64,000 nt of DNA from Hyphomonas beringensis (lineage in GTDB: Bacteria; Pseudomonadota; Alphaproteobacteria; Caulobacterales; Hyphomonadaceae): contig NZ_AWFF01000065.1 of assembly GCF_000682755.1 (NCBI RefSeq), forward strand, positions 95,163 to 159,162, given 5' to 3'. Under the pieces are notes generated by a model. The model did not search any database. It worked only from the letters and a program-made list of their open reading frames with translations, and had not been told where the DNA came from. Below, piece after piece: positions 7,877 to 15,676 of this stretch. The first letter of the stretch is position 1, and each line of letters starts with the position of its first letter. Made by a program: the position numbers and the translations under genes.

Positions 7877-8798
7877 TAATGGCGCAGAGGCGCATGTCTT
7901 CTCTGCCGAAGACCCGGACAGTCTGCGGGGCCCGCAATTCGATGTCGCCTGGTGTGACGAGATTGCCGCATGGGCGAAGGGAGAGACGGTTTGGGACACG
8001 CTGCAGATGGGCCTGCGCCTGGGGCAGGCGCCGCGCTGCTTTGCCTCCACGACTCCGCGGGCGGTGGACCTGATGCGCCGCCTGCTGTCGGCAGATACGG
8101 CAGAGGCCGTGCATGTGATGCGCGCGGGAACAGAGGAGAATGCGGAGAATCTCTCGCCGGGCTTCCTCAGCGCCATGAAGGCCGCCTATGGCGACAGCCA
8201 GCTGGCACGGCAGGAACTGAATGGCGAATTCATGGAAGACCCCGAAGGTGCATTGTTCCGCAGGGGGATGATTGACGGGGCGCGCGTGGACGCCCCGCCC
8301 ATGATGGAGGATGTCATCATTGCGGTCGACCCGCCGGCGACCAGCGGCCCGGCGGCAGATGCGTGCGGCATCATCGCGGCGGGCGTGCGCAGCGGACATG
8401 CCTATGTGCTGGCCGATGCGTCCGCGCCGGGGCTGAAGCCGCTGGACTGGGCCCGGCGCGCGGTGGCGGTGTGCCGCGAAACGGGCGCGCGGGAGATTAT
8501 TGCAGAGGCCAATCAGGGCGGCGAAATGGTGCGGCAGATATTGGAAAGCGCCGGGGCGGGCGTGCCGGTGCGCCTGGTCCATGCGCGCCTCGGCAAGCGC
8601 GCCCGCGCCGCGCCGGTGGCGGCATTGTACGCACAGGGACGGGTCAGCCATGTAGGCCTGCTGCCCACGCTGGAAGACCAGATGTGCCGGTTTGGCGCGG
8701 AAGGGTTCAGGGGCTCCCCGGACCGCTTGGACGCGCTGGTCTGGGCCGTCTGGGCCCTGGTGCTGGAAGGCGCCGGGCCATGGGTGCGGGCGTTGTGA
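7500..8798 (+). CDS. GTA/phage large terminase subunit (gp2)
   Basis: The 432-residue protein has the Walker A motif FMGGRGAGKTRAGAEW (about residues 55-70), a Walker B-like segment FDVAWCDEIAAW, and a C-terminal RNase H-like nuclease domain (VIIAVDPPAT, then REIIAEANQGG and PDRLDALVWAVWAL). It packages DNA into proheads. The ATG at 7500 is chosen because AAGGG lies 10 nt upstream; ATGs at 7476 and 7398 are in frame. Length and motifs look intact despite the damaged surroundings. Confidence 0.92.
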   Translation: MDPVFRREVRHAYETRDWSGLPPKTGELVAENPWLRLARDTQVPPRAGWRTCLFMGGRGAGKTRAGAEWLRWSLLHSRKRRAALVGPALHDVREVMIDGPSGLKWIEPRQDYRPVYHASRRILSFDNGAEAHVFSAEDPDSLRGPQFDVAWCDEIAAWAKGETVWDTLQMGLRLGQAPRCFASTTPRAVDLMRRLLSADTAEAVHVMRAGTEENAENLSPGFLSAMKAAYGDSQLARQELNGEFMEDPEGALFRRGMIDGARVDAPPMMEDVIIAVDPPATSGPAADACGIIAAGVRSGHAYVLADASAPGLKPLDWARRAVAVCRETGAREIIAEANQGGEMVRQILESAGAGVPVRLVHARLGKRARAAPVAALYAQGRVSHVGLLPTLEDQMCRFGAEGFRGSPDRLDALVWAVWALVLEGAGPWVRAL

Positions 8799-8831
8799 TT
8801 GGGCTGGGTGTCGTGTGGAGAGTGCGTAGGA

Positions 8832-8932
8832 ACCCCCTCTGTCTCCCCCTTTTCAAGGGGGAGGACGCAGACAGGATCTGAGGTGCTTGGAGGTGGCTCT
8901 CCCCCCTTCAAGGGGGGAGCTGGAGGGGGGTA
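8832..8932. repeat. Palindromic REP/MITE-like element with two G/C-tract hairpins
   Basis: The element opens with ACCCCCTC and closes with GAGGGGGGT. Inside are two perfect hairpins, CTCCCCCTT...AAGGGGGAG (8843-8863) and CTCCCCCC...GGGGGGAG (8899-8919). It lies between the convergent ends of TerL and the DUF559 gene. Elements of this form are dispersed in many alphaproteobacterial genomes; no second copy was found in the window. Confidence 0.65.
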
Positions 8933-8951
8933 AAGCGGGGGCGCGGGAAGG

Positions 8952-9317
8952 TCAGTCTTTCTGACGCAAGCGCAGCTCCACCTCTCGTCTTATTCTGTCG
9001 GCAACCGCTGCCAGAGAGTCGTCAATATGGGAAACCGGGATGCGCAGCACGGTTATGTGCTTGCTGGCAAGAAAGGCGTCGCGGCGGGCGTCTGCAGCTT
9101 CGTCGTGCCAATCACCATCGACCTCGACGGCGAGTTTCAGGGACGGGCAGTAATAGTCGAGGAAATAGGGGCCGACAGGGTGCTGACGGCGGAAGGAAGC
9201 GCCCATTTGTCCCCGGCTGAGGAGAGGCCACAGGCGGCGTTCGGTTCGGCTGGCGGATTGGCGAAGTTCGCGGGCGCGGCGGGTCTGTTCAGGCTTGCGC
9301 GAGAACGAACCCGGCAT
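8952..9317 (-). CDS. DUF559 (very-short-patch-repair endonuclease-like) protein
   Basis: The 121-residue protein carries the DUF559 pattern: LRQSASRTERRLWPLLSRGQMGASFRRQHPVGPYFLDYYCPSLKLAVEVDGDWH. These are the conserved Arg-Arg-Gln, the Asp in FLDYYCP and the Glu-Val-Asp-Gly of a PD-(D/E)xK-type nuclease fold. The biological role of the family is unsettled. The gene ends 20 nt from a palindromic element and lies on the opposite strand to the GTA genes, as part of a block separating TerL from portal. Confidence 0.85.
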   Translation of the reverse strand: MPGSFSRKPEQTRRARELRQSASRTERRLWPLLSRGQMGASFRRQHPVGPYFLDYYCPSLKLAVEVDGDWHDEAADARRDAFLASKHITVLRIPVSHIDDSLAAVADRIRREVELRLRQKD

Positions 9318-9320
9318 GCA

Positions 9321-9797
9321 TCAGCCCCCCGTACGAAAGGCCTTGCGGCCGAAATAGGCGTTTTTGGGGGGCGTGGGGTTGTCGTCTTCGGGCGTGGTTT
9401 CTTCCGTGGGCGTTTCTTCTGCGGTGACCTCTGCCGGTTTGCTCTCTGCGCTCTCCAGCGGGGCCGGCATGTTGCCGGTCATCAGGCCGCGGATCCAGGC
9501 GCAGGCGGCGCCGGCGGTGGAGACTTCGATGTCCGGCACGGTCTTGTCCATCCGGCGGGCGAGTTGGCGCGCCTGGTGGGCCGTCAGGGATTTCAGGACT
9601 TTCTCGAAGATGTCCGGCCCGACCGTTTCGCGCAGGGCCTTCATGTCTTCCGTGGTCTGACCAGCGGAGACCATCAACCTCTTGACGAGGATTTCGGTGG
9701 CGGCGGAGAAGTCTTTCTCGCCCAGCCTGCCGAAGCGGTCTTTCTGGCCCAGCAGGGCGCCGAGCGCGTTGGCGCTGTCCTTGGGGGCGTCGGTCAT
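9321..9797 (-). CDS. Unknown 158-residue protein coupled to ParA
   Basis: No family was recognised. Residues 1-105 are predicted helical and charged (GRLGEKDFSAATEILVKRLM..., LTAHQARQLARRMDK). Residues 110-145 are Glu/Thr/Pro-rich and probably disordered, and a short basic tail (NAYFGRKAFR) follows. Its ATG overlaps the ParA stop as ATGA, so the two are translationally coupled. In ParA systems the gene directly after parA usually encodes the partner that stimulates ATPase activity or binds cargo, so this is a candidate ParB-like or adaptor protein by position only. Confidence 0.7.
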   Translation of the reverse strand: MTDAPKDSANALGALLGQKDRFGRLGEKDFSAATEILVKRLMVSAGQTTEDMKALRETVGPDIFEKVLKSLTAHQARQLARRMDKTVPDIEVSTAGAACAWIRGLMTGNMPAPLESAESKPAEVTAEETPTEETTPEDDNPTPPKNAYFGRKAFRTGG

Positions 9798-10678
9798 TGG
9801 ATCTTCTCCCGCACTTCCTTGAGAAGGCTTTCCACGACGCCGAGCGCTTCGCCCGGCCATTTTGCCTTCAGGGTGGGTTCCGGGCCGAGCTCGATCGGGT
9901 TTGTGGCAAAGCCCTGTTTCATCGGCACGACGGTCTTGAACATGGTGAATTCGGTTTCCTTGGCGTTCGCCGCTTCGCGCATGGCATTGAGGACCACTTG
10001 CTGGTGCGGTGTGCCATCATAGCGAGTCGCCAGCACACAGGGGAGACTATCAATATCACGCCCGCGCAGATTGCGCATGATGTCCCCGGTGAAGAGGTCC
10101 AGGCCGAGGGTGGACATGAAGTCCGGAATGGTGGGCACGATGATCAGGTGGCTGGCGGCCAGCACGGTTTCGGTCATCACGGAAATGCCGGGCGGGCAGT
10201 CACAGATGATGACGTCATAGTCGGCTTTCAGCTTTTCAAAGTCGTCACGCATGCGTCGGCCGACCTGGCCCTGCAGCGCCTCCATGGAATAGCCCTTGGC
10301 GGTCAGCTCATAGATCAGCTCGCGCTCTGTCTTGCGCAGGCGCGGTGAGGAGGGGATCAGGTCCAGCTCCAGCGACTTGCCATTATAGGTGACATCGGAC
10401 GCATCTGTGACGATGAAGTCTGACAGGCGCTTGTGCTCACCCGCGAAGAAATTCTCCAGCAGCCAGTCGGAAATCGTGACGTATTCATTGATCGCGCGGA
10501 ACAGATGCTCGTCGCCCTCATGCCCGAAAACCAGCAGCGAGGCGTTGGCCTGCGTGTCCAGATCCACGACCAAAGTGCGGAAGCCATTGGCGGCAAATGC
10601 CTCTGCAAGGCTGACACAAGTGGTGGTCTTGCCGACCCCGCCCTTGGAGTTGGCAATGGATATGACACGTGCTGACAT
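9794..10678 (-). CDS. ParA/MinD-family ATPase
   Basis: The 294-residue protein has the deviant Walker A motif SKGGVGKTTT at residues 9-18, LVVDLDTQAN (switch I/Walker A' region) and a Walker B segment DYDVIICDCPPG. It lacks an N-terminal DNA-binding domain, so it resembles the short class of cargo-positioning ParA. The start at 10678 has AGGGAG about 7-8 nt upstream and places the P-loop at the usual distance. Co-transcribed with an unknown partner and a DUF559 gene, it sits in reverse orientation inside the GTA locus. It is not MipZ by sequence pattern. Confidence 0.88.
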   Translation of the reverse strand: MSARVISIANSKGGVGKTTTCVSLAEAFAANGFRTLVVDLDTQANASLLVFGHEGDEHLFRAINEYVTISDWLLENFFAGEHKRLSDFIVTDASDVTYNGKSLELDLIPSSPRLRKTERELIYELTAKGYSMEALQGQVGRRMRDDFEKLKADYDVIICDCPPGISVMTETVLAASHLIIVPTIPDFMSTLGLDLFTGDIMRNLRGRDIDSLPCVLATRYDGTPHQQVVLNAMREAANAKETEFTMFKTVVPMKQGFATNPIELGPEPTLKAKWPGEALGVVESLLKEVREKIQ

Positions 10679-10832
10679 TCTGTTAGCTCCCTGGGCGCCT
10701 GATAGTTCGGCGAAAAAGCAGATTTGCACCGATCTGGCTATGCCTGCACGGGAATAAAATACAGGGAAAAATCCGGCGCTCTCCCTGATATTCTGGCGGC
10801 AAACACCTGTTTTTGAAGGGCTTTTCCAAACT

Positions 10833-10846
10833 GAATCCGATGGGGG
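10833..10846 (+). repeat. 14-bp direct repeat upstream of the portal gene (copy 2)
   Basis: Exact second copy of GAATCCGATGGGGG (first at 7028-7041). It lies 50 nt before the portal ATG in the gap that separates the divergent ParA operon from the portal gene. Confidence 0.5.
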
Positions 10847-10896
10847 CGCTGAAGATTTAATTTCTGCTCATCGAACGAAACAGAGCGGAGCCCTTC

Positions 10897-12051
10897 ATGA
10901 AACCCATCTGGCCTTTCCGGTTGCCCCAGCGCGAAGCGAAAGCGGCGGTGCCTCTGGTCGCGCTCTCAGAAATCGGGGCGGCCCGGTGGGGCGCACGCGA
11001 TGGCGCGGCGCTGACACGAGACGGGTATTTGCAGAATGCCGTGGCCTATCGCGCCGTGCGCATGGTGGCGGAGGCGGCGGCGTCCGTTCCGCTGGTCACG
11101 GCGCATGACGGGGCGGCGCGGCTGATCCGCCGGCCACAGCCGGATGGGGTCGCGGCCGAACTGTTAGAAGCGGTCTATTCCCAGCTTCAGCTGACGGGCA
11201 ATGCGTTTCTGGAAGGCGTGTGCCTGGAGGCTTTGGGGCAGGCTGGGGGGGCGGCAGACGGGGCGGGGGTGCACGCGCTTTATGCGCTGGCCCCGTCTGC
11301 CATGCGGCCCCTGAAGGATACGCGCGGCTGGGTGGAGGCCTGGGCCGTGAAGGAGCGCCATGGCGAGCGGGTGATCCGCCGGGATGCGGAAACAGGCTGG
11401 AGCCCGGTGCTGCACCTGAAACTGTTCAACCCGGTGAATGACACGCTGGGCCTGGCCCCGCTGGGCGCGGCACGGCGGGCGCTGGACCTGCACAATGCCA
11501 GCGCGGACTGGGCGAAGGCGCTGATCGACAATTCGGCCAAGCCGTCTGGCGCGCTGGTCTATGGCGGACATGGGCGGATGCCGCCGGACCAGTTCGAGGC
11601 GCTGAAGACGGAACTGGAGAACATGTATTCCGGCGCGGCCAATGCGGGCCGGCCCCTTCTGCTGGAAGGCGGGCTGGACTGGCGGCCGATGTCTCTGTCA
11701 CCGGCCGAGATGGACTTTCTGGAAGCGCGCCATGCGGCGGCGCGGGAGATTGCGCTGGCGCTGGGCGTGCCGCCCATGCTGTTGGGCATTCCGGGGGATA
11801 ATACGTATTCGAACTATAAGGAGGCAAACCTCGCCTTCTGGCGAATGACGATTTTGCCGCTGGTGCAGAAATTCGCCGGCGCGCTGTCGGCCTGGCTGGA
11901 TGTGCCATTCGGGCAGGATGTGGAGATCCGCGCAGATATTGACCGCGTGCCGGCGCTGTCGGCTGAGCGCGATGCGCTGTGGGCGCGGCTGGAGAGCGCG
12001 AGCTTTGCCAGCGTTGAGGAAAAACGGCGGCTGGCGGGGCTGCAGCCATGA
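10897..12051 (+). CDS. GTA/HK97-family portal protein (gp3)
   Basis: The 384-residue protein shows portal features: RAVRMVAEAAASVPL near the N-terminus, LLEAVYSQLQLTGNAFLEGV in the middle, and the C-terminal core LALGVPPMLLGIPGDNTYSNYKEANLAFWRMTILPL. Portals form the dodecameric DNA entry channel of the capsid. GGAG precedes the ATG. It would normally follow TerL directly; here 2.1 kb of opposite-strand genes intervene. The reading frame is complete. Confidence 0.92.
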   Translation: MKPIWPFRLPQREAKAAVPLVALSEIGAARWGARDGAALTRDGYLQNAVAYRAVRMVAEAAASVPLVTAHDGAARLIRRPQPDGVAAELLEAVYSQLQLTGNAFLEGVCLEALGQAGGAADGAGVHALYALAPSAMRPLKDTRGWVEAWAVKERHGERVIRRDAETGWSPVLHLKLFNPVNDTLGLAPLGAARRALDLHNASADWAKALIDNSAKPSGALVYGGHGRMPPDQFEALKTELENMYSGAANAGRPLLLEGGLDWRPMSLSPAEMDFLEARHAAAREIALALGVPPMLLGIPGDNTYSNYKEANLAFWRMTILPLVQKFAGALSAWLDVPFGQDVEIRADIDRVPALSAERDALWARLESASFASVEEKRRLAGLQP

Positions 12052-12278
12052 AGATGGAACAGAAGGTGACGGCGGGGTTCGTGCTGGCGGTGCTGGTGCA
12101 GACCGGCGGGGCGCTGGTCTGGGCCGGGGCAGCGGCAGAGCGGATTTCGCACCTGGAGCAGACCGTCCGGGAACGGCGCACAATGGTGGAGCGGCTGGCG
12201 CGTCTGGAAGAGGGTGTCGACCGGATGGAAAGCCAGCTGGACCGGATCGAGCGGAAGATGGAGGTGGGGGATGAGTAG
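12048..12278 (+). CDS. Small GTA-cluster membrane/coiled-coil protein
   Basis: A 76-residue protein with one N-terminal TM helix (VTAGFVLAVLVQTGGALVWAG) and a C-terminal heptad coiled coil (LEQTVRERRTMVERLARLEEGVDRMESQLDRIERK). It overlaps the portal stop by 4 nt and the protease start by 8 nt. Its position matches the small unnamed gene between portal and protease in RcGTA-type clusters. No function is claimed. Confidence 0.75.
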   Translation: MKMEQKVTAGFVLAVLVQTGGALVWAGAAAERISHLEQTVRERRTMVERLARLEEGVDRMESQLDRIERKMEVGDE

Positions 12279-12807
12279 CACCCAATATGGCGCTCATCCC
12301 GGCGCAGGCCGGGATCCAGTGCGGCGGAGCCTGCTGCCTGACTTTCTGGGCCCCGACTTTCGTCGGGGTGAGCGGACGTCATCGGACCTCCTCATCGAAG
12401 GCTATGCCTCTCTGTTCGGGGTGCCGGATGCGAGTGGGGATGTGGTGCGGGCGGGGGCGTTTTCGCGCAGCCTGCAGAGGGCCGCGCCTGTGCCGATGCT
12501 GTTGCAGCACAGGCCGGGCGCGATTGCCGGGCGCTGGGTGCGCATGGTGGAGGATGGCCGTGGGCTTTACGTGCGCGGACTGATCGAAAGCGCGGCGGCG
12601 CGCAGCATGGCGGAAAGCGGCTTGAGCGGCCTGTCCATCGGCTTTCGTCCGCGCATCTGGAACCGGCGAAGGCCCGATGGGCGCGAACTGGTTGAGGTGG
12701 ACCTGGTGGAAGTGTCGCTGGTGGCGAGCCCGATGCAGGCACGGGCGCGGTTCGCCCTGATGGGCGCAGCGGCAGCGCGAAACAATTTTCAAATGGAGAG
12801 AACATGA
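12271..12807 (+). CDS. GTA/phage prohead protease (gp4) with in-frame repeat insertion
   Basis: The 178-residue protein has the HK97 prohead protease pattern LIEGYASLFGVPDASGDVVRAGAF, PMLLQHRPGAIAGRW (His active-site region) and SGLSIGFRPR (Ser). It normally processes capsid and scaffold. Residues ~7-34 come from an 84-bp palindromic element inserted in frame just after the start, giving the HPGAGRDP peptide typical of these repeats. The ATG at 12271 overlaps the previous stop. With no capsid gene left, its substrate is missing. Confidence 0.88.
   Translation: MSSTQYGAHPGAGRDPVRRSLLPDFLGPDFRRGERTSSDLLIEGYASLFGVPDASGDVVRAGAFSRSLQRAAPVPMLLQHRPGAIAGRWVRMVEDGRGLYVRGLIESAAARSMAESGLSGLSIGFRPRIWNRRRPDGRELVEVDLVEVSLVASPMQARARFALMGAAAARNNFQMERT
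12291..12374 (+). repeat. 84-bp palindromic HPGAGRDP-type repeat inside the protease gene
   Basis: Ends are inverted: CGCTCATCCC at the left and GGGGTGAGCG at the right (9 of 10 match). Internal hairpins are ATCCCGGC/GCCGGGAT and CCCCGAC/GTCGGGG. The length of 84 bp is divisible by three and the element carries no stop in the host frame, so the gene stays open. Confidence 0.75.
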
Positions 12808-13364
12808 CCAAGGAAACGAAAATGGCAGGCGGGACGGATCAGGGCTGGGAGCTGATCCAGTTTGAGGAGGCTGTATTGGTCGCAGAAGACACATGGCGGC
12901 TATCCGGCCTGTTGAGGGGGCAACGCGGCAGTGTGCCGGGCGTGGCCGAGGCAGGGGCGCGGCTGGTGCTGCTGGATGGCGCTGTCGTGCAGGCGGCGGT
13001 GGGGCCTGAGGAGATCGGGCTGGATCTCATCTGGCAGGCGGCGGGCGATGACGAGGCTGAGACGCTGTCTTTCGAAGACCGGGCCGGGCTGCCCTGGCCG
13101 GTCGCGCATCTGAAAGCCAGCAGCGGCCAACTCAGCTGGACACGGCGCGGGGCAGACCTGCCGGAAAGCTGGGCCTTGCCAGAAGGGGGAAATACCGGAA
13201 GTTTCGCGCTGGAGGCCGATACCGGAAGCGGATTTTCCGGCGAAAGCCCTGTCTCTGAGGCCTCTGCGGCTGTGCCATCTGGCGCTGTGGCGGTGCGGGT
13301 TGCGGCGATCGGCGCGGACGGTCGTTACGGCCCGTGGGTTTCAATACGCCTCGGGACTTCCTAA
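12804..13364 (+). pseudogene. Deletion-fusion remnant: start of GTA gene 5 joined to C-terminus of gp15 tail protein
   Basis: The 186-residue frame begins MTKETKMAGG, then abruptly becomes WELIQFEEAVLVAEDTWRLSGLLRGQRG, PWPVAHLKASSGQLSWTRRG and a fibronectin-like end. These match the extreme C-terminal part of the ~1,300-residue GTA gp15 host-specificity/megatron protein. The ATG overlaps the protease stop (ATGA) exactly where the capsid gene should begin. The simplest reading is one in-frame deletion of about ten genes, from the capsid start to the end of gp15. That the first ten residues come from the capsid gene is inference from position. Confidence 0.72.
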
Positions 13365-13408
13365 TTGAGGGCTGATAGAAGATTCTCTAACAGAAGGAAT
13401 AACCGACC

Positions 13409-14296
13409 TTGGCTCTTGACCCTTACAAGGTGCTCGGTGTGGACCGCAAAGCCAGCGAGGCCGAGATCAAGAAGGCCTACCGGCAGAAGGCGAAAGCCCT
13501 GCACCCCGATTTGCACCCGGATGACGACAAGAAAGCGGAAGAGTTCAAGCGCGTCTCCCAGGCCTGGGACATTCTGGGCGACAAGGAGAAGCGCGCGAAA
13601 TTCGACCGCGGCGAGATTGATGGCGACGGCAATCCGACCGGCTTTGGCGGCGGCGGTGGCGGTGGTTTCCCTGGCGGCGCGCCCGGTGGCGGCGGATTCC
13701 GCTGGGAATCGCGCGGCGGCGACCCGTTTGGCGGTACGCAGGGAGACCCGTTCGAGGATATCCTCTCCGGCATGTTTGGCGGGCGCGGACGGCGCAATGC
13801 CGGCCCGATGAAGGGCCGCGACGTGCGCTATCGTGTGGCCATCGATTTTGAAGACGCCGTGACCGGCGCGCGTCGGCGCATGACCATGGCTGACGGCACG
13901 GCGCTGGATGTGAACATTCCCGCCGGCATTGAGAGCGGCCAGACGCTGCGCCTGAAAAGCCAGGGCCAGCAATCCCCGAATGGCGGCCCGCCCGGAGACG
14001 CGATGCTGGAAGTGGAAGTCAAACCCAGCAAGGTGTGGGAGCGCGACGGCAAGGATCTTCGCATGACTGTACCGGTCAGCCTGAAAGTGGCTGTGCTGGG
14101 CGGCAGTGTGGATGTGAAGACCCCCTCTGGCAATGTGACACTGAAAGTGCCTGCGGGCTCCAATACCGGCTCTCAGCTGCGCCTGCGTGGCAAGGGCGTG
14201 CAGTCGACCCCGCCGGGCAATCTCTATGCGCGGCTGGAGATCGTGCTGGAGGATCCGAAGGATGAAAGCCTGAAGAAATGGGCCGAAGGGCAGTAA
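13409..14296 (+). CDS. DnaJ-class co-chaperone (CbpA/DnaJ-like, no zinc fingers)
   Basis: The 295-residue protein has an N-terminal J domain with the HPD tripeptide (KALHPDLHPDD), a Gly/Phe-rich linker (about 75-115) and the DnaJ C-terminal peptide-binding domains, with no Cys-rich zinc module. J proteins stimulate DnaK ATPase. The start is a TTG at 13409 preceded by AGAAGGA at good spacing; no ATG fits the J-domain start. It lies 44 nt after the GTA remnant and marks the return to ordinary chromosome. Confidence 0.92.
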   Translation: MALDPYKVLGVDRKASEAEIKKAYRQKAKALHPDLHPDDDKKAEEFKRVSQAWDILGDKEKRAKFDRGEIDGDGNPTGFGGGGGGGFPGGAPGGGGFRWESRGGDPFGGTQGDPFEDILSGMFGGRGRRNAGPMKGRDVRYRVAIDFEDAVTGARRRMTMADGTALDVNIPAGIESGQTLRLKSQGQQSPNGGPPGDAMLEVEVKPSKVWERDGKDLRMTVPVSLKVAVLGGSVDVKTPSGNVTLKVPAGSNTGSQLRLRGKGVQSTPPGNLYARLEIVLEDPKDESLKKWAEGQ

Positions 14297-14442
14297 CCGG
14301 CTGCCTTTTCCGCCCTTTCTACAGGAAATTCCCCGAACAACGTTGACATCGGCGCCCCGGCTTTGGCCTAAGGGAAGGCAAGTCATCTGCGGCCAGTCCT
14401 GCAGATGACGGGGCATTACCTTGTAGAGTGAAGAGGCAGGCG

Positions 14443-15606
14443 ATGGCACGACGCGCGCGGAGAAAGATTTTTTCCAGAGGCAGACAGGCCATCACGGCCC
14501 TCGCCATCATCGCGCTGACGGGGTGTGCGCATCCGAACCGGCCGATTGCCCCCATCGCGTCTGACACGCTGGTCTATTCCGAGGCGCTGTCGACGGCGCG
14601 CGAGGAGCAGCTGCTTCTGAATATTGTTCGTTTACGGTATAATGATCCCGTCAGTTTCGTGGATGCCGAGCGCATCACCACGACCGACAACACCCAGGTG
14701 AATGGCGGCCTGTCTTCCGCGATTGGCCTCAGCGGGCAGGATCTGGATCAGGTGCTGAACGGCAATGTCGGCACGAATATGAGCAGCCAGCCCACGATTG
14801 CCTATTCGGCCCTGCGCGGGTCTGACTATGCCCAGCAGGTTTTGCAGCCCCTGCCGCCGGCAACGATCTTCCTGATGAGCCAGTCTGGCTGGAGCGTGGA
14901 GCGGCTGATGCTGTGTTGCGTTTCCCGCATCGGGGATCTGGAAAACGCGCGCGCCGCCGCTGGCCCGCCACCGCCGGTGATGCCGGACAATGCCCGCTTC
15001 CGGGAACTCGCCAGCCTGATGAGTTCCCTGCAAGAGCGCGGCGATCTGCTGGTGCAGGTGATCGATGCGGACCAGAGCGATGAGGACAGTGACGGCAAGC
15101 CGCGTGTCATTCTGAAATGGCGGCGCACGTCTGATCTGGGCCAGCAGCTGGCAGACTTCTTCCGCCGCTATTGGGTGTCTGATGTCAGCGTGATCTCCGG
15201 GGACCGCTACATCACCGAAATCTCCACACGCGGTAATTCCCTTGGCGATTACGCCGCACGGGGACGGTCTGTGCTCGGGGTGATGTCGGCGCTCTCCCAG
15301 TCCGTGCATGTGCCGGAAGAGCACAAGCAGATCGCCCGGTCAGCCCTGCCGGTGATGGAACCCTCGTCTGACCCGTGCCGCGCGCCGGGCGGCTGGCATG
15401 ACATAAATGGCGGCCTGTTTGCGGTTCAGTCGTCCAGGGAAAAGCCGACAACTGCCACGGTTTCCGTGCAGTATCGTGGTTACTGGTTCTACATTGACGA
15501 TCGCTGCCATGATGCCAAGGCAACGCTGAATCTGCTGGATCACCTGTATGCATTACAGGCGGGTATATCTTCCGATGCCACAACGCTGTTGCTGTTGGGG
15601 GGCTGA
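14443..15606 (+). CDS. Hypothetical lipoprotein
   Basis: The 387-residue protein has a basic N-terminus, a hydrophobic stretch and a lipobox (AIIALTGC). The mature part begins with DTLVYSEALSTAREEQLLLNIVRLRYNDPVSFVD, a pattern seen in uncharacterised proteobacterial lipoproteins. No enzymatic motif was seen. A possible sigma-70 -35 TTGACA lies at 14343. ATG 14443 is chosen over a GTG at 14428. Its end overlaps the longest possible start of the following LuxR gene. Confidence 0.8.
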   Translation: MARRARRKIFSRGRQAITALAIIALTGCAHPNRPIAPIASDTLVYSEALSTAREEQLLLNIVRLRYNDPVSFVDAERITTTDNTQVNGGLSSAIGLSGQDLDQVLNGNVGTNMSSQPTIAYSALRGSDYAQQVLQPLPPATIFLMSQSGWSVERLMLCCVSRIGDLENARAAAGPPPPVMPDNARFRELASLMSSLQERGDLLVQVIDADQSDEDSDGKPRVILKWRRTSDLGQQLADFFRRYWVSDVSVISGDRYITEISTRGNSLGDYAARGRSVLGVMSALSQSVHVPEEHKQIARSALPVMEPSSDPCRAPGGWHDINGGLFAVQSSREKPTTATVSVQYRGYWFYIDDRCHDAKATLNLLDHLYALQAGISSDATTLLLLGG

Positions 15607-15676
15607 TCTTCTCAGGCTTGTGTCCAGGTCGGCGCTACAGTACGATAAAAGCCTGTGTCAGCTTGAAGGGCCCGCC

